Shown here piece after piece: positions 1-13,755 of a stretch of 64,000 bases of DNA. Made by a program: the position numbers and the translations under genes. The notes beneath the pieces are model-generated. The model searched no databases. It had not been told where the DNA came from and was given only the letters and a program-made list of their open reading frames with translations. Source of the DNA: Plasmodium brasilianum (taxonomy: Eukaryota; Apicomplexa; Aconoidasida; Haemosporida; Plasmodiidae); the NCBI RefSeq assembly GCF_023973825.1, contig NC_090114.1, forward strand, positions 248,001 through 312,000, in the 5' to 3' direction. Each line of letters starts with the position of its first letter. Within the stretch, counting starts at the first letter, position 1.

Positions 1-3000
1 TTATATTGATCTTTTTTATTATTTTAATTTTTCACATGATTAAAATAATGACAATATATGCTAATTTTTTTCAAATTAATATTTTACTTAATAAATAATA
101 AAAATATATTAAATGTGTTTTATTAAAATTTTATTAATAATTTTTATTTACCAGTAATAGATTAATTTCCCTATTACAGGTTTATGATATATTGTAACTA
201 CACTTATTAGTAATTAATTTATTAATTCATGCGTGTAAAATTATATTTTTTTTTAATTAATGAACTAATTGTAGAATCTTATCATTTTTATAATTTCTAC
301 TTTTTTCATAATAATATATTATTTAGATATATAATACCCCTTATTGATATTTTTTTTTAGATAATTCATAATTATACAAGAATGCATTAATAATATTTAT
401 TTATACATTTTTAATCAAGTTCATATAACATAAGGGTTAAATAATAATAGAAGAAGAATTTTATATTATTCTTCTAAGTATGATTATTGCAAAATTACAC
501 ATTTCTTAAAAAATATCATTTATTAATACACATTTATAAATTATAATATTTTGTATTACACAATTCATTCATATATGTACGATTACTTCCTTATTTCCGA
601 TAGTACATATATAAATTAATCTACATATTATGAGAGCAATTCTTCATATATTATACATACAACATAACTTTCTCCTTTAATTATGATATTGCTTTAAAAT
701 CTTCTTAATATTCATTATATTAACATTTGAACTCTGTAAATAATTTTAAAAAGAATACATAAACTTTCATTTGAATGCACTTTTTCCTAATAATGTTTAA
801 TTACCATTATATAAAATTTTAAATTTATAATGTGTACGATATATTAACAAACAATTATTAATTCATTATTGAATACATCTGTTTTATTGTATTAATTAGA
901 AAATATTTTTATAAATTTTATACTCCTTTTTACTTTTTAACATACAAACTTGTAATATATATATAATTTTTACTTCTCAAATGTATATTAATTTCAATTT
1001 ATTGATTTGTTCTATAGGTTCTTGATATCTTCCTATTAATGTATTGATCCTAAGTTTTGTTATTCTTTTATTATTATTTTACTATTAATTTAATTTAAAT
1101 CTATTTTTTGTTCTACATTATAATTCTATTCTAAATTATATTTTATTAAATATATTTTGCGCATGCAAAAAATTTAACTTTTTTATTACAATATTTTAAT
1201 TTGTACCTCTTTTATCTCTTTAATTCAATAACTTTTTCGTTGATATATTTATAATATTGAATTAAAAATTTTAAATATTCTTTATTTTATGTTCTTTTTT
1301 CTTTCATTTTTTTTTTTTTTTTTTTGTTTTTTATTGAATAGAATTTTATGTATAATCATATTTGTATATATTAAATATTGTAGTTATCAGTCTTTAGATA
1401 TTCTATAGGCCATAATCCAGAGGTATAACATTCACTACAATAGTTTATATTTAATAATATTTATCTAAATTTTGTATATCCATAAGATAAAAAATGCTTA
1501 AATAACACATTTTTATGATCTTCATTAACATTATTATAGATATTTTTTTCATTTAAGCTTTCTTATAGGATGAGGCCTCAGAGTGAGTTAATAAATACAT
1601 AAATGAAAAATGTCCTATATAATTAATACATTTAATTTATAATTGTAACATTTTAAGAGAAGAAATTATATAATTTAATGTATTAATATTTAAAATTCAA
1701 TTTATTTTTATATTATATAAAAGAAAGTATATAAAAAATATTCCAATAATCGTAGAAACATTTAAGTGAGCAACTTAAAACGTATCACATGTTAACATGT
1801 TACATGTATCTAATGAAATAGTATAATTATTATTAACCACAACTAATGTTATACACTTTTCACTTACTTTTAAAAGATATTATTACAAAATAATGGATAT
1901 ATTTAAGTTTGATTATCTTTTTAAGTTCATTATTAAATTCGTTAAAGTGAGAACATTTTAATTTTGGATATGTTAAATCAGGGTAATATATTTAATAACA
2001 CTTAAAAAAGTCCTTATCAATATATTCACAAGTGTCAAAATTATATTATATATACCTCTCATATGTATAGTTCTTATATAATTTATTAATAAAAATAATA
2101 TATTGAAAGTGCATTATCATTTAATTATGCATAGCTTTAGCTTTAATTTCCAATAAAATTGAAACATTAAAAATAATTATGTAAATCTTTCTCTTCTCTA
2201 CATTATCCAGGATAAACCATAATAACAACATTGTGCAATACTTAAATTTTTTAAATTAACACTGTTCACTACATAAAAAATATTATTAGTAACACCTCTA
2301 TCACTGTCATTATTCCTATGAGTATTTAACTTTTTACTTACCTTATCATAGATCCACTATTGTGAACAATAATAAAGTATGTTCTATCTTTTTATTATTA
2401 CCACTAATTTAATTAATTTCTTTGATAAAGTTTTACAAATATTTTTTACTCCATTATCATATAATGAATTGCACTAACCTTTTATATAGCTTATAATTTC
2501 CTTAGAAACTAATTATTTATATTTTTTTATGGGTTTATATTCCTTTTAACGTACTATCAAGAAAATTAAACAGGTATAATAAAATATATAAATACATGCT
2601 TTCATTCATTAATGAATTTTTTATTGCACTTAAGTATATATATAACAGATAAACAAAGAACTATTTATAATTTCTAAAAACGATATCAGTTTTTCCTATG
2701 CATTTCCCCCTAAAAATACCATTATATTACAAATTATGTTAATTAAATCGATGGCAACACTTGTGACAGCATAATATCTGCATATCAAATATAACGACAT
2801 ATATTTTGTATATATATTGTGTATGTCTTTATATTTATTATAAGAACTAACTAAATATTTATGAGTGCTAAGAGATCATTAATTTTCCTTCAATAATATA
2901 TTATAGTAGTTATTTCATTCTTGACAAAATAAGTATTATTAATAATGAAAAAAATTAAATGAATACCAGAAGTGTAATATCGATATAAAGTGAATCATAA

Positions 3001-6000
3001 TACGACAAACTGTAACTTTTTAAATAATTAATTTATAAACATTCTATATGGAACTATTAATAATACGTAATAAATCAAGTGTTACTTATGTAATATAATT
3101 ATAAACCATACTTTGTGTTAAAATATTTATCTAATAATCTTATTTATCTATCTTAAAAAGTGATGTTATCGATATCTATCATAATACAGTAATATTATTG
3201 TCTATTTTATTTAGAACTAATAACTATCCCCTGAATTTTAAATGCATAGATTATTAATTCTACAATTTTCTTTTAAAATTAATAAAACTTTACATGCCTT
3301 TATTATTATTTCAGACTTAAAGCTTACTAATAAATTTAAAGTCCAAATTATTTAAAAAAAAACACTGTAAAAAAATAAAAATAATAAAAAAAATATAAAT
3401 ACTATTTAATTATATAAATTATAAAAACAAAAAATATCTTATAACATTTGAAATTAATTTGAATTGAAATATAAGCTAATATTGCCTTAAAAAGTTGCAA
3501 AAAGGAGTATGTACTTCTCACTAAAAAAACATAACAAAATAACGATATTACTAAATTCATTAGATAATAATATAAAAAAACTAAATAACAATTAAAAAGA
3601 TCAATATATGTAAAAAAAAAATATAATATAATGTGTATTGTCGCCAATTAAATGGTGACATCATCCCATGAACAAAAGCATTCAAATCGTTGTTTAAGTT
3701 TGAATGATATATCTCCCCAAAAAAAAATATATATTTAAAGGAACATATATCATGTTATCCCAAAAAAAAAAATTAGATATCATTAACAGTTATAATTTTT
3801 ATGACTTAAATATACATTAATACTTATTTTTTTTTTTTTTTTAAGTCAATAATATAGATATCATAAGACAATTCACGCTATAAATTATGTTAAAAAATAA
3901 AAAGAACAAAAAAAAAATCATATTTTAGCAGTAAAAATAATACATAAATTACACTTGAACAGAAAAATAAAAAGCGAAAACATTAAAAAATTAATTCCTA
4001 GAACATAACAAAATATAATATATTGAAAAAAAATATAATATAAAGTGTTATTATATAAATATATAAACGTTTAATATATTTATCCATTCTCATTTTAAAT
4101 TATCCTATAAATTGTCTTCAATAAAAAAATTAATAAATTTAATTCTTTTTATTCGAAGATAACAAAATAATAAGAGCACATTGATATATTTATTATAATT
4201 TTAAACTTTTTCTCCAATAAGTTACGATTACACTTTCAAAAAGCCATAGTAAATAAAATTTGATATATGTATTATATTAGAGCGTACACAGATAAATCAG
4301 AAAAATAAAAATTGGGTAATTTTACATTTTTCACTATTTGTTCTATAACAATATAAAAAGGTATGTTCTTACCTTTGACTATCTATATAAAAACATTATA
4401 TTAATCTGTAGATATATTATATATACATATTTTCACATACATTCATTAAAATTCACACATAATAAAAAATCATATGACATTTATTAGATAAATTAATAAT
4501 TTATTACATATCAAAATAAAATTTTTTGTTAATGTGATTTATTAAAAAGTGGGTATTCTACTTTTACTATTAATTCATAAGTATATTTGAATCATTTTTT
4601 ATTCGTTACAATTAAAAATGTTTTAAAATTTTATGTTAAAATAATATAATAAAAACAATTGCATAACACCAATGTTCACTTTATTTGTGAAAAATAAACA
4701 AAATGAAATAAATAAAGATAAAAGAACAAATAAATTATTTTAATAGTATACATATTTACCATATAAAACATAAAATATAAAATTATATATTTCACATATA
4801 TATATACAACTTTAAAATAATAAATATCCTCTTTGCTGAAAAACTTAAAGTCCCGTATAAAGAAAATAACCATTATAATTTTCTTAATTACTTATCATAC
4901 TTTTCTTACCATTAGGACATTTGTCATTTTGTGTAGCAAATTAACAAAAATATATATGCATACGAATTATACTAATGCTTTTAATAAGCATATTGTAAGC
5001 ATAGTTTTTTTCATATACTATGGTTACCATTGATGTATTTTAATGTTAAAACAAAAATATTTAAATTACCTTATTTACTTTAATCTTTCCCTTTTCTTAC
5101 CTTTCATTCATTTTTTCTTAATAACCACTTTTTTACTTAATATCACGGTTGTCATTAATGTGTTTCCATTTATTTATACTTCATATATTTGTTTTTGCAA
5201 AATATATTTTCATATATATATCAAAATGAAAATCTGAAATATTTATGAAATGTTTACAAAAATATAGTGTCTTTATTTTCACTCTAAAAACATGAAATTC
5301 ATTTTTTTTTTTCAGTTTACACATAATAATTTTTTTTCTACTACAATAATATATTATTTAACTAATACCTATTAACATGTAAAAGATGACTGTGAGGTTT
5401 TTTATATATGTCAATTATATTTTATTAATATTTCATTAAAATATATTTTATTATAAAGCAAAATATTTGAATATATGAATGAGAATAAACTTATTAAAGA
5501 ATAAAAATTCAAAGATTATATACTTTCCATAAGAATAAAGTGATTAAATACCATTTATACCATGTCTTTTCCTTGTTGCTTATATGCTTGTGTTCATTTA
5601 GAAGTATATATAAACATTTAAATTTATTAATTTTTATTTAGATTCAGCTTATAATGGTGTATATTTCCAATTAGTGCTATAATTAATAACTATTTAAATA
5701 TTAAATAAATTTATTAAATACTATGTTTGTTATATGTATTTTTTAGATTTATCGTATAATATGGTATTTTTTTTATTATATTATTATGTTCCTTACTTTT
5801 TTTTTTAATGAGATATATACACATTATTTATCATTTCATTAACATTATTAATTAATTTAAATGTTACTTGTCAATAATTTATCATTTTTTATTTAAGTCT
5901 TAAGAATTTTTATCACAAATATAATTAATTCTTTTAAAGGCATTTTGCATATATTTAGACCATATTTTAATTTCATTAAAATGACAATTATTTTACAATA

Positions 6001-7289
6001 TTCATTATTCTGTTTAGACTCTTTTTTTATCATTTCTTGTACATACCTGTCGGATAAGCAAATATATTTAATAACAATAATAAAAATAATAATATATAAT
6101 TTTTATAATATTAATAGTAATAGTATCTAATCATTTGTCCTTATACAATTATAAATATTTATTTACCCTTTCTTGCTCTTTATGTTGCAAATAATAATGT
6201 ATTATATTAATGATATACTTATTTTTCAAAACTCATAACCTTTATTCATTTCATAACATTCCAGTAACTGTTGGATTATATACGTAATGTATTACTACAA
6301 ATTATTGCATTCATACAAAATAGTTATATTTAAGAAGAAAAAAATGTTAAACATATAATATGACAATCTAAAAAATTTTCGTCAACCTTAAGAGGGACCA
6401 CTCACTATTTTACCCTGGATTCTAAAATAGGGTGAAACGTATTATTTTTTTTTTTATATAATGAATAGGAAAAATATGAAGATACATTATTTTTATTAAC
6501 ATATATTTATCCCTATCTTTTATTTGTTTTTCCTCGAATATGAATTTAATCCTTTATATTAAAGAATTTGTACTTGTAAATGTAAATATATATATATATG
6601 TATATCACTAAAATTCGTTTCCAACGATCTTAAAAAAATACATAATAATAATAGCAATAAATTATATATAAATACTTGTTAATTCTAGTATTCAGTAAAG
6701 AACATACGTAAAAATATGATATTTTGATCATGTGAGATGGTGCATCCGTTTTAACTTATATATTTTATAAGGCAATAAATGTCCATGCTTTGTTAAAATG
6801 TGCTATGAATTTGTACCTATAATCTTTCGATAATCCAATTTTTTAACAAAATAAGGTGCATAATACAAAACGAATATTAAACTTTTATACAACATTAACA
6901 GAATGCACCTATAAAAATGCTACATTTTGACTTTCGTAGCATTGATTGCATATAATTGTAACTTATAAATACTCCACAAAAAATTAAATAATAAGGAATT
7001 TAATCTTCAAACATATAAATAACTAAAAAGAGCATATATATACACCATATTTAATTTCTCCATTACTTCTATGAAATGATGTTTCTTGTATCCATTTACA
7101 AAACAAGAAATAAAAAATTTTAATTTTTTAAAATCTCTAAAATTATTAAATTGTAATATAAATTCGTAAGCAAAATAAAAAAAATAAAAACACCTAAAAT
7201 ATATATTATAGGTTAATATTTTTGTAAATATACGTATAGATACAATATTTTAAATTTTCGAAAACGTATATATGAATTCAGAGTCATAC
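1..7289. other. Subtelomeric gene desert
   Basis: About 7.3 kb of very AT-rich DNA with no supportable gene on either strand. The longer open frames here (for example 3402-3647 on the minus strand and 5043-5237 on the plus strand) are rich in Phe, Tyr, Ile and Leu, as expected from translating A/T-rich DNA, and have no family motif. I saw no telomere-type heptamer array, so the chromosome end itself is not in the window. The only local oddity is a small GC-richer inverted repeat near 6403-6434, listed separately. Confidence 0.6.
6403..6434. repeat. Short inverted repeat in a GC-richer patch
   Basis: The arms CTATTTTA (6405-6412) and TAAAATAG (6423-6430) flank a 10-nt loop. The stem can be extended by two pairs (CA with TG) across a two-base bulge. 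An alternative pairing is ACCCT (6412-6416) with AGGGT (6429-6433). The surrounding 50 bases are noticeably richer in G and C than the desert around them. It could be a hairpin in a transcript, a protein site or chance. No gene lies within 800 bases. Confidence 0.3.
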
Positions 7290-7610
7290 TCATTTTTGTT
7301 TATAAAGAGAACTTACTAATGATACATAACATAATAAAATAAAAGGATCTATTAAGTTGAGAATTAAGAATAAAATCATAATTATATAGAAATTTCTTTT
7401 AGTACTTCTTATTTTACTTTCTATTTTTATTTTTTTCGGTAAATTTTTCTTAAAATTGTAGGTAATTTTATTCTTTTTTAAATATCCATAAGTATAAGCG
7501 AAAAAAAGGAAAATATTTAAAAAAAATACATCGGAAATTAATATATTTCTTTTTTTATTGAAGATATATAGAATATGTATATGATACCAACTAATTTTTT
7601 TATTATTCAT
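7290..7610 (-). pseudogene. Possible decayed exported-protein fragment
   Basis: An open frame of 106 codons with a lysine-rich middle and a hydrophobic stretch near its C-terminus, followed by a short polar tail. That resembles the tail of small exported two-TM Plasmodium proteins. Upstream, around 7690-7770 on the same strand, short coding-like pieces occur in frame with stop codons. No PEXEL motif or signal exon can be joined to it. The family is not recognisable, and the frame could be a chance product of AT-rich DNA. Treat it as a weak hint of a dead fam-l/fam-m-like gene. Confidence 0.22.
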
Positions 7611-9161
7611 TTTTAGAATGAATATATATATATATCAGAATTTACTACTGGAAAAATAAAGAATACAATAAATATATTCTATCTATTCATTTCTTATCTT
7701 CATTCTCTTCTAACTTTTCTAAATTGTACGTTTTCATTTGTTTCATACATTTTATATGTCATATACAAGAACATTCAACACTAATATCATTACTATATAT
7801 TGCTTTTGTTAAAGGCATTTCCTGTTTACACACTATAAAGATTATATCAATAAAATATATTATAAAAATATAAAAACGCTAAACCCATGGTAAGGATAAT
7901 AAATTTTTAGAACAACATTTTCATTCGTTGCTCTACTCTCAAAATACTCAATTAAATGATAAAAAGTTTTATAATATAAAAACCTTGCTCACGTGGAGCA
8001 TATCAACAGTCTATTTATAATAATTCCAGAGATAAAAACAGGTATTATATTATGTATATATATGCGTGTTACATTCATTTTTACGTTCTAAGGAAAAATG
8101 TAAATAATTCTTAATTTTCTTTTTTAAACATTTGTTTCATTATTATACTATTATATATTTTTCCTTATTTTTGTACATATGTTTTTCTGTTAGGATTATT
8201 ATTATAATTTTCATAAAAATAAAGCTTGACGAGATAAAAGATTCAGTTTTAATGATATATTTTTAAACAACTTATTAGATTTCATATTGTTATTTATATT
8301 AAATTATATAATACCCCATAATTTTATATTAAATTACATTATATTAATAAATATTTTAAAATATATGTATAATAAAACTACACTATTTTTTAGTTTATAT
8401 TATATAAAAATTTTTGTATCAACTAAATAATTTATTATTATTATTAACGAAACTTTCATTACTTTTTTTACCCTAAAAAATATTATATTTATAGTAAATG
8501 TTAATATAAATGGATATTAAAATAATAAAATTATAAAATTATTCCGTTCTTGTATAATTTTTTCTTATTTTATAGATTTTATCCCAAAAAATAATATAAA
8601 AACCTTCTTATATATATGATAAAAGCGTTAAATAATTTTTAAAAATTTATATTATTTTAATTTATAGAAAAATAAATCTTAAAAAAAAAATATATATAAT
8701 TTTCCTTTTTTTTATTTATTCAAATAAAATAAAATATGATATAATATTTTACTTATATTTTTACATAAAAACATTAACAAAAAACCTCCTTGTTAACATA
8801 TTTATAAATATATGTATAAAAAAGTATATATTTATATCATAAATTTTTTCGAATACAAATTTATTTGAAGAACATTCTGAATTTTTAAAAATTACGTGTA
8901 TAATGTTATATAATTATTTAATATTTATTCAAGTCACTTTTTACGAAAATTTGTTATAATTAATAGTATTCATCTAAGCAAAAAAAAAAAAAAAAATAAT
9001 ATATATATATATGCCTAAATTCCACTCTAATGAAAAAGAATTAAAGAAAAAAAATATATAAAGCATATCTATTTTTGAACATACTATAGAATAATCTTAA
9101 TCTAGATAAAAATCTTGTTATTACTCAAAGTTTTCCTTGATAAGTTTAAAAAATTTTCAGA

Positions 9162-9355
9162 ATGAAGAAAACTAATGCTACTAGTATAGTTCTCCTTTTT
9201 TGCAAAGTTTTTACTTTCACCCTTTTAATATGGGTACCACAACATGAGGTATAGAGTCAAAAATTGGAAATTTAAGAAATTTATATATATTTTTTTTTGT
9301 TATTATGTATTTTTACATTAAAAAGGAAAATTTTATTACAATATTGAAATAAAAA

Positions 9356-9395
<40 letters not shown>

Positions 9396-10321
9396 TTTTT
9401 CTAAACATCGAATATTTAACTTAATTATTTTTATTTTAGAATAACTATGAAGAATCATTTAGTAAAAATTCCGATCTGATCAACTCCTTAGGTTTAAGAA
9501 ATTGTAGATTGTTAAAGTCAGAAAAAGAAGTACAAGCAATCTATCCACCACATGATGATTTACTTTTAAAAAAAGGATCAATTGATTCATTAATTGATGA
9601 TGATATTATCTTAAAAAACCGAATAAATTATTTAATTAAGGATAGCTCATTTAAAAGTGGATATGATTCATTAATGCAGGGTAACGCCTTTCAAAAACAA
9701 TTTAATGAAATTATAAAAAAAGGAAATTCAAAAATAGATGGTGGTGTAATGAAAAATTTAAACCTTAACGAATTTTATGAATCAATGGAAACTATTAATG
9801 ATTTAAAAAAAAACAACAAAAAAAATAAAAAACTATCACATGTAGCAAAAAATAAAAATCATGATAATTTAAACGGATCAGAAATGCTTCAAAAAATGGT
9901 TCACCGAGCTCTTCAACAAGAAAAACCTAAAAAAGGGTTTATGAAACAATTATATGATTTAGACAAAAAATTTGAGGCTGAAATGTTACGTGCAATGAAA
10001 AACAATACATCAGATACTGGTTTCCATGAATGTAGATTTAAAACTGGGTACGAAAAATTCCTAGCGTTTTTGGACAAAGCTAAAATATTTATACCTCCAA
10101 CGGTAAACATGATGATTTTAATGTTAATGTTGCCTATTGTTTCATATATAGGACCGATTTTTGGATTAGCTGCTTTTACGTTTAGTGTTATGACGATTTA
10201 CTATGTATACAAATTTTGTAAGATGAAGAAGGTGCATAGGGATTACAAAATAATGAACAAAAGCAAAAACTTTAAAGTAAAAGCATTAAAACAAAAACTT
10301 CACAGAAAAAAAAATATATAA
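9162..10321 (+). CDS. Plasmodium exported protein, two exons, C-terminal hydrophobic domain
   Basis: Exon 1 (9162-9248) encodes 29 residues with a hydrophobic core, as in exported-protein signal exons. It ends at a GTATAG donor. The intron contains a long TA microsatellite and ends in TTTTAG at 9439. Exon 2 (9440-10321) continues in phase 0, giving about 322 residues. A PEXEL-like R-L-L-K-S-E (R52, L54) lies about 20 residues after the splice. The acidic residue normally at position 5 is displaced by one. The middle is Lys/Asn-rich and charged. From about residue 245 there is a long hydrophobic double segment containing IPP and GPIFGLAAF, then a basic tail. This architecture is typical of subtelomeric exported families of vivax/malariae/ovale parasites (Pv-fam-d-like is my best guess). 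In such families the PEXEL leads to cleavage in the ER and export into the red cell. Exact function unknown. It appears intact. Confidence 0.8.
9364..9392. repeat. TA dinucleotide microsatellite in intron
   Basis: An uninterrupted TA tract inside the single intron of the exported-protein gene, between the donor at 9249 and the acceptor at 9438-9439. Similar TA tracts occur at about 25249-25277, 25493-25517, 34529-34558, 35193-35221, 50821-50846 and 59341-59364. They are useful as length-polymorphic markers and are otherwise unremarkable in this genome type. Confidence 0.85.
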
Positions 10322-12665
10322 AAAATTATTATTGGTATAAATTACTAATATTTATTTTTGAATACACTCCAGACTTTATATAATTCAAGAGGAAAAATAT
10401 ATATGAATATGCATATATATATACATATATTTAATAATAGGTTGACGTTTGTTTTTCATCATTTGTTATTTTAAGGAATCACCCATATATAATTAATATT
10501 TTGTGTTTTTACTAATACGATTCTTTGATTTATGTTTTAACCTATTGTTTTAATGGAGTTATAATGTTTTATTTTTTTACGTAATAAAAAAATTGAACTT
10601 TTCTAGCGATCTTTTTTTTTTTTCTTTACATTTATGTGTGTTCCTATATATATGTAAACTATATAAATATATGTATATATTTATTTACTATTTGATGATG
10701 TTGTATTTTGTGTATTTATGTTTATAAAATTATTTATTTTATTCTCAAGAAATTTTAACTGTTGTTTATGTTCTTAATCAATTAAGATCTTATTTTAATT
10801 GCATCATCCTATTAATCATAATTTTCGTTAAATGTAACTGAATAGCTACTATCTAAAAGATGTAAAACTAAAACGAAGTTTATTTGTTTTATTTTATTCT
10901 TTATTTTTAATTAGAATGATCATTTTTTCAAAAAATTATACATTGAACTACAATTAAATATCAAAAAAATACAGATGAACTACCACATCTCTATTGTTGC
11001 ATTCGTTTATGATGAATTGGTGATTTAAAGAAAAAAGAACCATGCAGAAATTATATTCGTTTTTTAATTATAGCTTGTTCTATGAAGAGGTAAAATACTG
11101 TAATGTTAACTTAATGATATTATTAGTTCTCCTGAAAAAATTCGTTTTTATATACTTTTAATTATTACTGCTACATAATTTGTTTCTTATATTTTTTATT
11201 ATATAACAATACTATATGCATCCACTTTATTTTTTTTTACAAAAATAATTATCCCTCACAAATTCGAAATATTACAGTTTAAGTTATAACTTTTTTTTTT
11301 ATAATTTTTCTAATTATTTTCCCACAATTTTCAATGGAAAAAATGATCAGTTCAGAATCATATATGCACATTTAGAAATATGTTATACGTATATAAAAAT
11401 TAATTCTTAATATTTTAGCGTCCCATCCATTAAATATTTTATATATAGAAAAAACCTTATACTCCAAATATTATTTCATAAAAATGAAAAAAATCATACC
11501 TTAAATAAATACTCAATAAGCTCATAAAGTTAGAAGCTATATATAGATTTATATACATCTGATCATATATAAGGTTTTGTTGAAAATGATATCCTTATGG
11601 AGAATAAAAAAAATTAAATTAAAAAGAACATATATATATATATTAATGTGATTATTTTCGTAATTATTTTCTCCCCCTATTTTTTTTCTTACCTTTTCTT
11701 TTAAAAAAATATAAAAAACTATTATTTTTATAAAATTTAACATTTATTAATAATTAAAATTATGTTTATACACCAATTTGAAAATACTAGTTGTTTCGTA
11801 ATTTATATAACCATTAATGAGTAACAATACAAAAATATGAATTTTTCTCTATGTTTTACAACAAAAAAATCAAAAATAATAAGTATAAAAATTACACCTT
11901 TCTTAATGCAAATATATTTTTATACATTATATTTTAATTCTGGATTTATTAATTTTAATTTTTATTTTTTTATTTATTTATTATACCACCATTTATACGT
12001 ATATTGTTTACAGTTACATAAAAAACAGTACTACGACATATATGTTGTAAATAAAAGACAAATATAATAAAGAAAATATAATAATGTATTTTAACCTTAT
12101 TATTTATGTTATACAATAATTATTAATATTTTACAATGTTATTATTCTGTTTAATTTTTCTTTTTTTTTAATTTATTTAGAATACAAATTATAATTTTTT
12201 AATTTCATTTATTAAAGAATTAATTCTATTATAAAAATTAAAGTATAACGAACAGAAATTTTTTTGTATATTTATAACATTTATTATTTTATTTTTTTTT
12301 AAATAATATATTTATACTGTTTTTTTCATCCATTTTATAGTCTTTTTAAAAACGTCCGTTTTTAGATATTAAAATTAACTGGTATATTAATGAAATGAAT
12401 TTTTTTCTTTTCTTCATTATCTTTTATTTTGTCTATATATCTTTTAAAAATTAACGAAAACATTCTTATTTATCATAATATAGTATTTTTTATATTACTC
12501 TATATTATTTCTCTTTTTAGAAGGCTTTAATGTTTTTATTTATATGAAATAATATAGAATAATTGCTTCTTTTTTTTTTTACCTTTTCATTATAAACTTA
12601 CATGTAAAATTTTTTTTCTTATAATTATTATTAGTAATAACACGTATACTAATCTACTCTTTTCT
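10322..12665. other. Intergenic region
   Basis: No supportable gene. The first few hundred bases are presumably 3' UTR of the exported-protein gene. One short plus-strand reading frame from the ATG at 11042 encodes 16 residues with an aromatic core and stops at a possible GTAAAA donor. It might be a relic signal exon, but nothing downstream can be joined to it. Confidence 0.5.
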
Positions 12666-13755
12666 TTAGAAAAGTGAATTGCAACCAGGATAATAAGCAA
12701 CATTTAGTTTTCTTCTCTGCAAATTCGATTTTTCATGTTCAGATCATTCTTCTATTAATTCATATCTATCTGTATCATCTGAATTACTACTAGTTAACTT
12801 TTTCGTTACTAAATTAGTACGTATCCAAGATGCAAGAGTAGTAAACTATTATATAAGTGATATATATAAGATGTTGGTATAATAAATAATTCTGTAATTA
12901 TTTTTTTTTTTTTAAAGAAAAATAAATATTACTAAATTAAATTATTTATATTTATAAGTTTTATTTGTAAATACCTTATATAAAATGAACCAAATAAAAA
13001 ACATTCCTGCCAGGGAAATAGCAACCGATATGACAATTTGAGAAAAATTAAAGATAGACTGATTTTCTGTTGTTTCTGATCCATTTATCAATACAGAATG
13101 TACTTCATCCATATTCCTGAATTCTATAGCACTTCCCTTTTTTTACACATCAAAGTAGGTAACTTTTTACTAAAACAATCAGAAACATGATTTCTAAATT
13201 CAGCACAATATTTTTCAGGGTTACGAAAATTACAATTATGAAGCATTTTATCATATATTTTAACAGCTTCTTCAAGGTAATTTTCAAATACACTATAACA
13301 CAAATTCCCATTCATACTTAGGTTTTGCTTAATGGTTTCGTAATATTTACAATAATTATGAACAATCTTCATTTTTTTAAATTCTTCCTCTTTAACATCT
13401 CCCAAAAATTTACACCTGCAATTCTTAGACGAACCAAATTTACTTGAAAAAACATTTAGTATATTAATAACCCTTGAAACTGATTTTCCATTTTTTAACT
13501 AATCAAATAACATTTTTACTATCCATTAGTATACATAATTACACTGCTCCTTACAAGCATTATCTTCACTACTAAAAAAGTTAATGAAACAAAAAGCCTT
13601 CAAAATATCATCTTCAACACTTTTGATATCAATATAACTATGTAATTGAGATTTTGCTGAAAGTGCTTTATCCTCTTAATGATTGTAATATTCATGAATG
13701 ATTTATATTTTGTACTATAATAAATTTTTGAAGGCAACGATTCTAAAAAACCTTC
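12666..13755 (-). pseudogene. pir family pseudogene
   Basis: Read on the minus strand, fragments of a pir protein appear in order: an N-terminal LPSKIYYST piece after an acceptor at about 13756; a shifted frame with EYYN; a cysteine segment NACKEQCNYVY; the central block 13124-13405 with NYCKYYETIK and CYSVFENYLEEA; then in another frame a TM segment (about 13000-13050) ending in LYK before a GT donor. A final exon carries FTTLASWIRTN and the C-terminal NVAYYPG typical of the family. It is broken by a frameshift near 13715, stops in the N-terminal third (two TAA and one TAG), a frameshift near 13120, and a TGA in the last exon. pir genes encode large variant families of exported or surface proteins. 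This copy is dead, though fragments could serve as donor sequence in recombination. Confidence 0.85.

Noticed and set aside
3402..3647. Minus-strand 81-codon hydrophobic frame
   Set aside because: Composed almost only of Phe, Tyr, Ile, Leu and Val, as expected from random AT-rich DNA, with no basic or cysteine pattern.
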